From Thermoflexales bacterium (lineage in GTDB: Bacteria > Chloroflexota > Anaerolineae > J036 > Brachytrichaceae), in assembly GCA_025056965.1 (NCBI GenBank), contig JANWVF010000107.1, positions 23,838-87,837 of the forward strand: a DNA stretch of 64,000 nucleotides, in the 5' to 3' direction. Below are positions 17,310 through 25,716 of the stretch, in pieces; within the stretch, counting starts at the first letter, position 1, and each line of letters opens with the position of its first letter. The position numbers and the translations under genes were made by a program. Below the pieces are notes generated by a model. The model was not told the origin of the DNA. It ran no database searches and worked only from the letters and a program-made list of their open reading frames with translations.

Positions 17310-20309
17310 CTAGCGAGTAGCTTCACCGATGGCTGCATCGGTTGAGCGGTGAATGTGGGGGGCGCCTTTCTGATCGTCACTCATCGAGCATGTCTGGCTG
17401 AGCAGATCATCAGCAGCACGCACGCCTTCCTCAAAACCGATCTGTCTACAGATGGCCCGTACTTCCGTGATTAATATCGCAGCCGCAGCACTGTCCTTGT
17501 TCAAAGTATCCAGGGCATAATAGAACTTAGCACGGGCAAGGCTATAGGCATCGCCGATGCTGGCATATAGGCCGATCGCTGTCTCGTAGTAGCTGGCTTT
17601 GCCGGTGATTTGTCCAAGGGCGACATATGTATTGGCCTGACCTAACACCGACCCGATGACGCTAAAGAGAGCCAGGGCTTGCCTGTATAGCCTTGAAGCA
17701 AGTGCAACCTCACCTCTTCGTGCGTATAAGCCGCCGATGGCCTGCAGAGCGTGTGCCTGCCCGAGTTTTGATCCTGAAGCAATGTAAAGCTCTAAAGCCT
17801 GTTCATAGTGGGCGAGAGCGCTGTCTTCCTCTTCGCAAAGCGCGCGCAAGTCGGCTATAGCCCTGAGCGTGTTGGCCTGGCCAAGGCGATCGTCCAGCGC
17901 GACAAATAGATCGAGGGCGCGTTGGTAGCAGTCCTCAGCGACGCTGTGCTCTCTGTGAAAGGTTGCGATATCCCCCATGGCTCTGAGCGTGTTGGCCTGG
18001 CCCAGCGCCGATCCTGCTGCTGTAAAAAGCTCAAGCGCGCGCGCGTATAACTTCTGCGCCTGGTCGTAGCGGTTGCTAAAAGCATGTAGATCGCCGACTG
18101 CTTTGAACACGCTGGCTTGGCCGAGCGTAGACCGAGTTTCGGTGAATAGCTCGAGCGCCTGATTGTAGTAGTAGGATGCCAGGGTAGCATCTTTGCGAAA
18201 GGCCTGCACATCGCCAATGGCCTTGAGTGTGTTGGCTCGCCCTAACGGGTCGTTGATCTTTGTAAATAGCTCGAGGGCGCGCATGTATGTGCTCAGCGCC
18301 TCATCACGGTTGTCCTGGGAGGCTTGCGTGTCGCCGATCGCTTTGATAGTGTTAGCTTGGCCGAGCCGCTCGCCGATGGCTTCGAATAGCTCGAGCGCGC
18401 GCATATATGAGCGCAGCGCTCTGTCATGCTGGTCGCGGAACGACTCGACGTCGCCGATGGATTTGAGCACGTTAGCCTGGCCAAGCCGCTCGCCGATGCG
18501 CGTGAACAGCTCCAGCGCGCGCTCATAGGCCTGAAGTGCAGCGTCGAGCTCTTTCCGACTCGCACGCACATCGCCAATCGCCTTCAGTGTGTTTGCTGCG
18601 CCCAACCGATTCTGGATGCTGGTAAACAGCTCGAGCGCGTGATGGTAGTGATCCAGCGCGATCTCGCGCTCCCCACGAAGGGTATATACGTCGCCGATGG
18701 CTCTCAAGGCATTGGCCTGACCGAGCTGGCTATTGCATTCCGTAAACAGCTCCAAGGCGCGTCGGTGCAACTCGAGTGCTTCCTCGTGTTGGTTCTGAAA
18801 TGCATGTAGGTCGCCGGCGGTCTGAAGCAGGTTTGCCAAGTTGATCTTCTGCTCCGTCTGCTCGGCCAGAAGGCATGCGCGCCTAATCCATTCGAGAAGC
18901 TGCTGGGGCGTCACGTGACGCTGGCGCCAGTAGAGAGCAAGGCAATCGGTAATCTCCACTGCCAGCTTCGGAGAGGGAAACTCCGGAGCCAGCGCCCGTT
19001 CCTGTGCGAGTTGTACGTTAGCAAAGTGCGCATCTATTTCTGAGAGGGCCGGCAGGGGATCCTGCTCATCGTTGAGCGCTCGCTGGTAGCGGCTACCTAC
19101 CTCGATACCAAAGTATGAGGCGTGCCGCACGATCAGCAGATCGCGCTCGCTAGGACAAGCCAGAGCTCGCACTCGCGCGTAATCTCCCAGCAGAGGCTGC
19201 AATCGGGCATGTTTGCCATCGAAATCGGTGAGTGAGAGCATCGCCAGTGCTCGCAGTAGGTCGCGCGCTGTCGGTTCTGCTACGCCGCACATGTGGGCAA
19301 TGGCCTCGACCGGTGCGCCGGAAGGCGCGCATAGCCCAAGCGCGTGGAACGCCGTCCGCAACTGTTCGTCTAGCAAGTTATACGACAGGGCAAATGTCGC
19401 TGCGATGCTGTCATCGGGCATGTCACCGAGCGGCAGCCGAAGCGCATCTACAATACTGCTGTAGGCTTCTAACTCGCGTAGCGCGTCAGCGCAGGATTGC
19501 GCCGGCGTGGTGATGCACATGCGCCGGGCGATGATTTCGATGGCCAGCGCCAGATTGCCTAGTCGCCTGACGAGCCGAATTGCGTCGTCGCGCTGCGTCG
19601 CGACGGCAATGCCTTTGGATTCCAGTAGCTTGAGCGCATCCTCATCGCTGAGCGCAGATACGCGAATATCGTCGGTATCCATCATCACTCGGCTGGTGAT
19701 GATCGTTCTCGCCGGTGCACCGGGACAAAGCGCGAGGATCTTTTGCCGGTGCAGGCGGATGACGCTTTCGGCGTTGTCCAGAATTAGCAGGATGCGCTTG
19801 CCGGTCAGCTGCTCACGCGCGATCTTGGCGAGTGCGAAGAAGTCATCCCCTAACTGTTCGATGTTAGCCACGCCGATCGTAGCGAGCAACGCGCGAACTG
19901 CTTGCACGATGTCGCTGCTGCGCAGGTCCACCCAGTAACAACCGTCTGGGAAGAGCGCACTAAAGCGATAAGCGACCTCGAGGGCGAGCGCACTCTTGCC
20001 GGCGCCGGCGGCACCGGTCAGGCAGATGACATTCGTCGCATCCTGACTCTGCAATCGTTCCTCAATCTGCTTCAACAGATCGTTGCGTCCTACGAGGGGT
20101 TTGTGCCACGGTAAGGTGAAACGGTTCAGCGCCGCGCTAGGCAACGCTGGATAGTAGACGTTCTTGACGGCGATCTCGGTGTAGTTACCGGCAACGTTGC
20201 GGACATTCGAGTGTAGGATATCCTGTGCGCTGAGTTGTGTCGCGTCAGAACCGCCAACATTCGATTGAACGTGCGCATGGTGGCGCAACACCCGAATGAT
20301 TGATTTCAT
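17310..20309 (-). CDS. STAND NTPase (NB-ARC type) with C-terminal TPR array
   Basis: PLVGRNDLLKQIEERLQ, CLTGAAGAGKSALALEVA (Walker A), RILLILDNAES (Walker B), RTIITSR, followed by 40-aa TPR repeats (ALELF..IGERLGQANTLKAIGDV). GAGGAGCG ribosome-binding site before ATG. Confidence 0.9.
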   Translation of the reverse strand: MKSIIRVLRHHAHVQSNVGGSDATQLSAQDILHSNVRNVAGNYTEIAVKNVYYPALPSAALNRFTLPWHKPLVGRNDLLKQIEERLQSQDATNVICLTGAAGAGKSALALEVAYRFSALFPDGCYWVDLRSSDIVQAVRALLATIGVANIEQLGDDFFALAKIAREQLTGKRILLILDNAESVIRLHRQKILALCPGAPARTIITSRVMMDTDDIRVSALSDEDALKLLESKGIAVATQRDDAIRLVRRLGNLALAIEIIARRMCITTPAQSCADALRELEAYSSIVDALRLPLGDMPDDSIAATFALSYNLLDEQLRTAFHALGLCAPSGAPVEAIAHMCGVAEPTARDLLRALAMLSLTDFDGKHARLQPLLGDYARVRALACPSERDLLIVRHASYFGIEVGSRYQRALNDEQDPLPALSEIDAHFANVQLAQERALAPEFPSPKLAVEITDCLALYWRQRHVTPQQLLEWIRRACLLAEQTEQKINLANLLQTAGDLHAFQNQHEEALELHRRALELFTECNSQLGQANALRAIGDVYTLRGEREIALDHYHHALELFTSIQNRLGAANTLKAIGDVRASRKELDAALQAYERALELFTRIGERLGQANVLKSIGDVESFRDQHDRALRSYMRALELFEAIGERLGQANTIKAIGDTQASQDNRDEALSTYMRALELFTKINDPLGRANTLKAIGDVQAFRKDATLASYYYNQALELFTETRSTLGQASVFKAVGDLHAFSNRYDQAQKLYARALELFTAAGSALGQANTLRAMGDIATFHREHSVAEDCYQRALDLFVALDDRLGQANTLRAIADLRALCEEEDSALAHYEQALELYIASGSKLGQAHALQAIGGLYARRGEVALASRLYRQALALFSVIGSVLGQANTYVALGQITGKASYYETAIGLYASIGDAYSLARAKFYYALDTLNKDSAAAAILITEVRAICRQIGFEEGVRAADDLLSQTCSMSDDQKGAPHIHRSTDAAIGEATR
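17622..18821 (-). repeat. Tandem array of ten 120-bp (40-aa) TPR-coding repeats
   Basis: Ten consecutive in-register units xIGDxxxxxxxxxxALxxYxRALELFxxxxxxLGQANTLK, from aa 497 to 896 of the STAND protein. Confidence 0.85.
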
Positions 20310-20326
20310 CGCTCCTCATGCTTGAA

Positions 20327-20758
20327 CTAGGTGTCACGGGCAAGCGAATCATCATCTTTAGCCACTGGTTCGTTTTGCATTCTTTGGGCCGGCTGAGCAG
20401 GTGTGGTTAGGTTCTGAGCTTGAACTGAGTGAACTTTGCCCGCCGTGTTGATGACGGTAGAACCGACGATGTCCTTCACTTTCATCTCGACGCTGCCCCC
20501 TGAGCCTTCATTGATGACCTGCGACCTTCGTATGTCCCCTGCTGTTATCTGAGCAGTAGGCTGAAGGTGATGCTGCAATGCGTTCGCGCTATGCGTGTTC
20601 AATTCCTCCTGTGGTGTGGTGCGCTCGGTGTCGAGGTTGACCTTGATCGGCCCTAGGCTAAAAGTCGTCTTGACCTTCGCGTTGCGCCAAACTGAGTAGG
20701 CGATGAGCACTACGATAAGGAAGAGTGCGCCGAGCAAAACTAGATGATAAGTCTGCAT
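20327..20758 (-). CDS. Small single-TM protein upstream of the STAND NTPase
   Basis: MQTYHLVLLGALFLIVVLIAYSVWRNAKVK (TM) then ITAGDIRRSQVINEGSGGSVEMKVKDIVGSTVINTAGK. AGGAGA Shine-Dalgarno before ATG at 20758. Confidence 0.7.
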   Translation of the reverse strand: MQTYHLVLLGALFLIVVLIAYSVWRNAKVKTTFSLGPIKVNLDTERTTPQEELNTHSANALQHHLQPTAQITAGDIRRSQVINEGSGGSVEMKVKDIVGSTVINTAGKVHSVQAQNLTTPAQPAQRMQNEPVAKDDDSLARDT

Positions 20759-21083
20759 AATGTTCTCCTGAACTGACAAATTGATGACGATTCGACGAGG
20801 GTTTAACGACCCAGCATTCGAGTAGTAAAGCAACCTATGAGATCTAGGTTCACTCTGATTGTAATCTAATTGGCTTATTCGAGCAGTGGTTACTGATAGA
20901 TTGAGAGCGCATTTAAACAAGTTAGTGGTCACAGCATGACTCTGCACGACATGATGAGCGAACTTGACAAAGAAGTGTGAGGGCAAGCCTATAAACCTGC
21001 CCTCTAAATCTCACCGTTCGGTTCGGATGAACATCACATCATCAGAGAAGCACTCTTAGAGACATTCCTGCGAAAGTTGCTCA

Positions 21084-22670
21084 CTACGCCACCAACAATG
21101 CGTATTCCATTGAGTCGGCCAACGCTTGCCATGAGGCATCTACGATGTTGGACGAGCAGCCGACCGTCGTCCACCTGCGATGACCGTTCGTCGAGTCAAT
21201 CGTCACGCGAGTGGTCGCGCCGGTAGCCTTGTCGCTATCAATGATGCGCACCTTATAGTCCACTAGGCGCATCTTCTTCAGCTTAGGATAGTGGGGCAAC
21301 AGCGCTTTGCGCGTGGCCAAGTCGAGCGCGTTCACCGGTCCATCACCCTCTGCGGCAGTGTGGGTGATCTCATCGTCTACTTTGATTTTCACCGTGGCCT
21401 CGGCCAAGACACCACGTCCGTCGCGATGCTCAACGACGACCATGTAATCCAACAGCTCGAACAGCTTAACGTAGCTGGGCTGGGTGCGGCGCAGCATAAG
21501 TTCTAGGCTGGCGTCGGCGCCCTCAAAGAAGAAGCCGCGGCTCTCCATCTCTTTGATGCGTTGCAGCACCTGCTTCACTTCGGCGCCGTCGGGGTTCAGG
21601 CCGAACTCCCTGGCCTTATAAGCGATGTTGCCGCGCCCACTCAGCTCACTGACCAACACGCGTTTCTGGTTGCCTACGCGCGCCGGATCAATGTGCTGAT
21701 AGCTCTCTTCCACCTTCAAGATAGCCGCGACATGGATGCCGCCCTTGTGCGCGAAGGCCGCTTGCCCGACGTAAGGATGACGGATATCGAGCGTGAGGTT
21801 AGCGATTTCGAAGACGTAACGCGAGAGTTCGGTCAGGCCGCGCAACTGTTCGTCACTGACGCAGTCATCGTTCATCTTGAGCTTGAGGTTAGCCAGGGTA
21901 GTTACCAAGTCGCAGTTACCGACGCGCTCACCGATGCCGTTAATTGTGCCTTGTACTTGCGTGCAACCGGCACGCACGGCAGCCAGGGCATTGGCGACGG
22001 CCACGCCGGCGTCATTATGCGTGTGAATGCCAAACCTCACCGATGGCCCTGCGCGCCCGCCTTGCCCTTCATCTCGCTGCAGTTCGGCAATCGTGAACCG
22101 CGTGATCTCCTCGATTTCCCACGGCATGCTGCCGCCGTTAGTGTCGCATAGCACCAGCCAGTCGGCGCCGGCGTCGCGTGCAGCGCGCAACGTAGCCAGC
22201 GCGTAGTCCTTATCCAGCTTGAACCCGTCGAAGAAGTGCTCTGCGTCGTGCATCACTTCCTTGCCGCGCACCTTGAAGAAGGCCACACTATCGCCGATCA
22301 TCTTGAGGTTTTCTTCCAACGTCGTCTCTAGGACGTGACGGACGTGCAGCGTGCTGGTTTTAGCGACCAGGGTGACGACCGGCGTGCCCGCATCCAGCAA
22401 TTGCTGAATCTGTGCGTCTTGCTCAATGGGCGTGTTGGCCTTGCGCGTGCTGCCGAACGCGGCCAGCCGGGCATGTTTGAAGCCGAGCGTCCGCGCGCGC
22501 GCAAAGAACTCAGCGTCCTTTGGATTGCTGCCGGGCCAGCCGCCCTCGATGTAGTGCATGCCGAATTCGTCCAGCCGCCGCGCGATGCGCAGTTTGTCCT
22601 CGACAGATAGGTTGACGCCCTCGCCCTGTGTGCCATCTCGCAGCGTGGTGTCGTAAAGCATCGTCGTCAT
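21084..22670 (-). CDS. cimA: (R)-citramalate synthase
   Basis: [98 protein letters not shown]. Confidence 0.93.
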   Translation of the reverse strand: MTTMLYDTTLRDGTQGEGVNLSVEDKLRIARRLDEFGMHYIEGGWPGSNPKDAEFFARARTLGFKHARLAAFGSTRKANTPIEQDAQIQQLLDAGTPVVTLVAKTSTLHVRHVLETTLEENLKMIGDSVAFFKVRGKEVMHDAEHFFDGFKLDKDYALATLRAARDAGADWLVLCDTNGGSMPWEIEEITRFTIAELQRDEGQGGRAGPSVRFGIHTHNDAGVAVANALAAVRAGCTQVQGTINGIGERVGNCDLVTTLANLKLKMNDDCVSDEQLRGLTELSRYVFEIANLTLDIRHPYVGQAAFAHKGGIHVAAILKVEESYQHIDPARVGNQKRVLVSELSGRGNIAYKAREFGLNPDGAEVKQVLQRIKEMESRGFFFEGADASLELMLRRTQPSYVKLFELLDYMVVVEHRDGRGVLAEATVKIKVDDEITHTAAEGDGPVNALDLATRKALLPHYPKLKKMRLVDYKVRIIDSDKATGATTRVTIDSTNGHRRWTTVGCSSNIVDASWQALADSMEYALLVA

Positions 22671-22733
22671 AGCACCGGTCTCTCCTTTGATTCATTTGAC
22701 TGATTATTCGTTGTGGTCGTGGCTCAAAATGAA

Positions 22734-22762
22734 CAGAGCCTTCCGGGTTGCGGAAGGCTCTG
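22734..22762 (-). terminator. Attenuator terminator hairpin in the cimA leader
   Basis: Minus strand CAGAGCCTTCCG-CAACC-CGGAAGGCTCTG (12-bp perfect stem) followed by TTCATTTTG, downstream of the Ile-rich leader ORF and upstream of the cimA start. Confidence 0.75.
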
Positions 22763-22796
22763 CGATTCGTGTGAGTGACAGATGTGATCAGCTCGC

Positions 22797-22889
22797 CTAC
22801 CTCGACCCGTGCTTACGATTCGCGCCCCGAATAATCGAAACGCGAATCGAGATAATCGCAATGGTCTGCGCAGCGACCGAGCACATCAT
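22797..22889 (-). CDS. Ile-rich leader peptide for cimA attenuation: MMCSVAAQTIAIISIRVSIIRGANRKHGSR*
   Basis: 6 Ile plus 1 Val in a 12-residue stretch; ORF closes just before the terminator hairpin. Upstream TTGACA(22922-22927)-N16-TAGACT(22900-22905). Confidence 0.7.
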   Translation of the reverse strand: MMCSVAAQTIAIISIRVSIIRGANRKHGSR

Positions 22890-22899
22890 TCCAAGTAAA

Positions 22900-22927
22900 A
22901 GTCTAACCGTCCGCAGGAAGTTGTCAA
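22900..22927 (-). promoter_or_regulatory. Putative sigma70-type promoter of the cimA leader
   Basis: Minus strand TTGACA-N16-TAGACT, ending about 10 nt before the leader ATG; -35 overlaps the stop codon of the upstream gene. Confidence 0.6.
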
Positions 22928-23163
22928 CCGTCTGATGACTTCTCCTCTTCTTGGGCTTTCTGCTGTTTCTGCTTCTCTGACATGTGTTCGCCAGCGTTGG
23001 CGCCGATCGCCAGCAGAAGCCCGACCAGGATGGCGAACAAGGCATAGCTCAGCGGCATGTCTTGCACGGCAGCGTCGCCGAAGATGATGCCGATCAGCAG
23101 CAGGATCATGCCCGACAAACCGAGCAACACGCCAAAGAGTCGCAAGAAGATCATTTGCTTCAA
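22924..23163 (-). CDS. Small two-TM membrane protein
   Basis: MKQMIFLRLFGVLLGLSGMILLLIGIIFGDAAVQDMPLSYALFAILVGLLLAIGANAGEHMSEKQKQQK; ATGA overlap with the upstream gene. Confidence 0.6.
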   Translation of the reverse strand: MKQMIFLRLFGVLLGLSGMILLLIGIIFGDAAVQDMPLSYALFAILVGLLLAIGANAGEHMSEKQKQQKAQEEEKSSDG

Positions 23164-23729
23164 CCGGCTGAGTTGGTGTGCGTCCTGTCCGCGGCAACCA
23201 TGGCCTCTAGCGCTGCGAAGTTGCGCCGGAAGCGTTCCGGGTTGCGCTTCAGACTCTCGCGCTCCACGCGCGGCATGATGTTGTTGAAGGCTTGGCGCAG
23301 CTCGTCCATCTCGATTTGGCCGGATTGCAACAGCGCCAGCACGTCCTGAAAGTCACCCTCACGCCCGCGCTCGATCTTGCTGAGCGCAGTGCTATATAGG
23401 TCGAAGTGGAATACGTCCACCTGGCCGAAGCGCCCGACGTGCTTGGCGCGTTCCTTCCATCCCGGCGGCAACGGGATGAAGTCGCCCGGCGAGGCCTGCT
23501 CGACGTTGATCTGTAGCTCTTCTTTCAGCCGCCGCACAACTTGCGCAAACTCAGCCTCGTGTTCGTCGGCCACTTCGTAATGAATATCAATGTCCAGCGA
23601 TTGGTCGCGCAGCCCTTCGTATACCAGCGTCGTCCCACCGACGAGATACACGCGCGCCGGATGGCGAAACTCGATGCCAAGCCTCACCAAGAAGTAATGC
23701 ACGCGCAGGCGATCTATCGGTGGGCGCAT
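23160..23729 (-). CDS. Nucleotidyltransferase-like protein (DUF6036/AbiEii-like)
   Basis: YLVGGTTLVYEGLRDQSLDIDIHYEV (GG..x..R.T.DID-type motif). Confidence 0.7.
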   Translation of the reverse strand: MRPPIDRLRVHYFLVRLGIEFRHPARVYLVGGTTLVYEGLRDQSLDIDIHYEVADEHEAEFAQVVRRLKEELQINVEQASPGDFIPLPPGWKERAKHVGRFGQVDVFHFDLYSTALSKIERGREGDFQDVLALLQSGQIEMDELRQAFNNIMPRVERESLKRNPERFRRNFAALEAMVAADRTHTNSAG

Positions 23730-23735
23730 GTCGGT

Positions 23736-24308
23736 TCAGTTCGGTGAGCCGCGCTCGCTACTTGACTGCGGAGTGGCCGGCATAAGGAAGTCGGGCGTCG
23801 CGCACGGCTGCTCGCACAGCAGGTCCACGATCTGGTCGTAGGACGACCAGTCGTTGTAGGCGCTGCGCTCGGTCAGCGCGCGCAGGCCTAGCTCGCCGAA
23901 CATTGCGTCGGCCGGTGGCAGACCCATCTCTTCGGTGAAGCGCTCCGGGATCAAGGGGGTCTCGCCGAAGTGCATCCTTAGGCGCGTGCGCCACATGCGT
24001 TGCAGGTACATCGCGGCTAAGTAGTGCTTTCTCATCTCGGCGCGGACGGCCTCGGGTAAGACCAGCGTCGCTTTGCCCTCAATGAGCGCCGCCGTCCGAT
24101 CGGCCAGCGTGGGATGTGCCAGCAGCAGCGCAGCCAGTGCGAAGCGCAGCCGCGCGTCCGGCGACGCCGACAGGCCGGCGATCAGCTCATCGTCATCGAG
24201 CGGGCGCTCGTCGCCGCGCGGCGTCGGCGCAAGATAGCACAGGCCGCGCGCATGCAGGGCGGCGACGAGCTCCTCACGGCTGGCATGCGGATAGGTAAGC
24301 GTATCCAC
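23736..24308 (-). CDS. Hypothetical protein paired with nucleotidyltransferase (possible antitoxin/partner)
   Basis: Continuous 190-aa ORF immediately upstream of the nucleotidyltransferase gene, same strand. Confidence 0.55.
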   Translation of the reverse strand: MDTLTYPHASREELVAALHARGLCYLAPTPRGDERPLDDDELIAGLSASPDARLRFALAALLLAHPTLADRTAALIEGKATLVLPEAVRAEMRKHYLAAMYLQRMWRTRLRMHFGETPLIPERFTEEMGLPPADAMFGELGLRALTERSAYNDWSSYDQIVDLLCEQPCATPDFLMPATPQSSSERGSPN

Positions 24309-24373
24309 CCTCGTCTAGGCCGATTATCCACCCGAAGTCGGCCGGGCGATCTGACCATCTGAACGGTTGAGCT

Positions 24374-24964
24374 TTACTTCCGATTGGACGCCTCGAAGGC
24401 CAGGATTTTGTCGGTCATGCTCAACACGTAGCCGATCTCGTCCACACCGTTCAGCAGACACGTCTTGCTGAATGGGTCTATCGGGAAGATGACGGCGCGC
24501 CCGTCAGGCAGGGTGAGCGTCTGCGCGGCGAGGTCAATCGCCACTTCGGCGTCGGGATCCTCTTGGCATAGGCTGAAAAGTTGCCGGTGCGTGAGCTTAT
24601 CCACGACCACCGGCAGTAAGCTGTTCTTCAGCGCGTTGTTTCTGAAGATATCGGCGAATGACGTGCTGATGACGGCGCGAAAGCCGTAGCCCGTCAATGC
24701 CCAGGGCGCATGTTCGCGCGAAGAGCCGCAGCCGAAGTTATCGCCCGCCAGCAATATTTGCCGGCCTTTCATCTCAGGTCGGTTCAACACGAAGTCTGGC
24801 TTCGGCCTGCCTTCGGCGTCGTAGCGCCAGTCGGCGAAGAGGTTGTCGCCCAAGCCGGCCTTGTCAGTTACCTTTAGGAAGCGCGCCGGGATAATCTGGT
24901 CGGTGTCCACGTTATCCACCGGCAGCGGGACAATTTTGCTGGTCAACGTGGTAAAGCGAGTCAT
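24374..24964 (-). CDS. leuD: 3-isopropylmalate dehydratase small subunit
   Basis: [71 protein letters not shown]. Confidence 0.96.
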   Translation of the reverse strand: MTRFTTLTSKIVPLPVDNVDTDQIIPARFLKVTDKAGLGDNLFADWRYDAEGRPKPDFVLNRPEMKGRQILLAGDNFGCGSSREHAPWALTGYGFRAVISTSFADIFRNNALKNSLLPVVVDKLTHRQLFSLCQEDPDAEVAIDLAAQTLTLPDGRAVIFPIDPFSKTCLLNGVDEIGYVLSMTDKILAFEASNRK

Positions 24965-24967
24965 AGC

Positions 24968-25294
24968 TTATTCAGTTTCTGATTGGGTCACGTGCGCGGG
25001 AAGTGGCACGCACTCCGGCGCGATGCGCTGCAGGAAGTCAGGATCGGTCAGGTGGTAGTCCAGCACGTCCACACGAAAGGGGAGGTCGGAGTCCTCGAAG
25101 TCTGCGCAGAGTGCGGCGAAACGCAGAGGAGCAATTGGCCCACCTTCGCGCAGCAGCAGGTCGAGATCGGAGTGTGGTTTAGCCTGCTTGCCCGCGCGCG
25201 AGCCGAAGACGTAAGCCTGGGCATCGGGCGCATGACGACGCAGAATCCGGAGCACAATGCGCAGATGCGCCGGGTCGAGATGGATAGGGGTCAT
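24968..25294 (-). CDS. MNT-type nucleotidyltransferase (MNT/HEPN module)
   Basis: YVFGSRAGKQAKPHSDLDLLL, the GSx10DxD minimal nucleotidyltransferase motif. Confidence 0.88.
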   Translation of the reverse strand: MTPIHLDPAHLRIVLRILRRHAPDAQAYVFGSRAGKQAKPHSDLDLLLREGGPIAPLRFAALCADFEDSDLPFRVDVLDYHLTDPDFLQRIAPECVPLPAHVTQSETE

Positions 25295-25707
25295 CCTATT
25301 TGGCTCTCCAGACGCACCAGCAAGAACCGCGCGTCGTCCAGAAACTGTGGGACGACCTCAAACACCTGGGCCGCCACCGGTTCGCTGTACACATGGCTCG
25401 TCAGATTGCGCCGCTGCAGATAGAGCAGCCAGGCCTGGGCATCGCGCAGCAGCCCCTGCTCGTAGCCGAGCCGGAAGAGCTGGCGATTCGTCAAGCGATC
25501 AACCGGCTCTAGGCCATACTCCTCTAAGTAGCGCTTGAGCGTCTTCCAGGCCACCTCGAAAGTGAATTCGAAGCGCTGAATGACCGCATCGCGCAGCATA
25601 ACCTGCACCTCAGGCGGGGCATGGTTCGTTAATTCGCGCCGATAGATGGCCAGGGCTTCGTCCAATGCACCGATCGTGCGTCGCAGGTTGCTCAGGTCTA
25701 ATCCCAT
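25291..25707 (-). CDS. HEPN/HI0074-family nucleotidyltransferase substrate-binding protein
   Basis: RFEFTFEVAWKTLKRYLEEYGLE, LQRRNLTSHVY (R-x4-H HEPN motif); 4-bp overlap with the MNT gene. Confidence 0.88.
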   Translation of the reverse strand: MGLDLSNLRRTIGALDEALAIYRRELTNHAPPEVQVMLRDAVIQRFEFTFEVAWKTLKRYLEEYGLEPVDRLTNRQLFRLGYEQGLLRDAQAWLLYLQRRNLTSHVYSEPVAAQVFEVVPQFLDDARFLLVRLESQIG

Positions 25708-25716
25708 GCCAAGCAG

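Noticed and set aside
17622-18821. Regularly spaced repeats as a CRISPR array
   Set aside because: Period is exactly 120 bp in frame and encodes TPRs; no short identical repeats with unique spacers.
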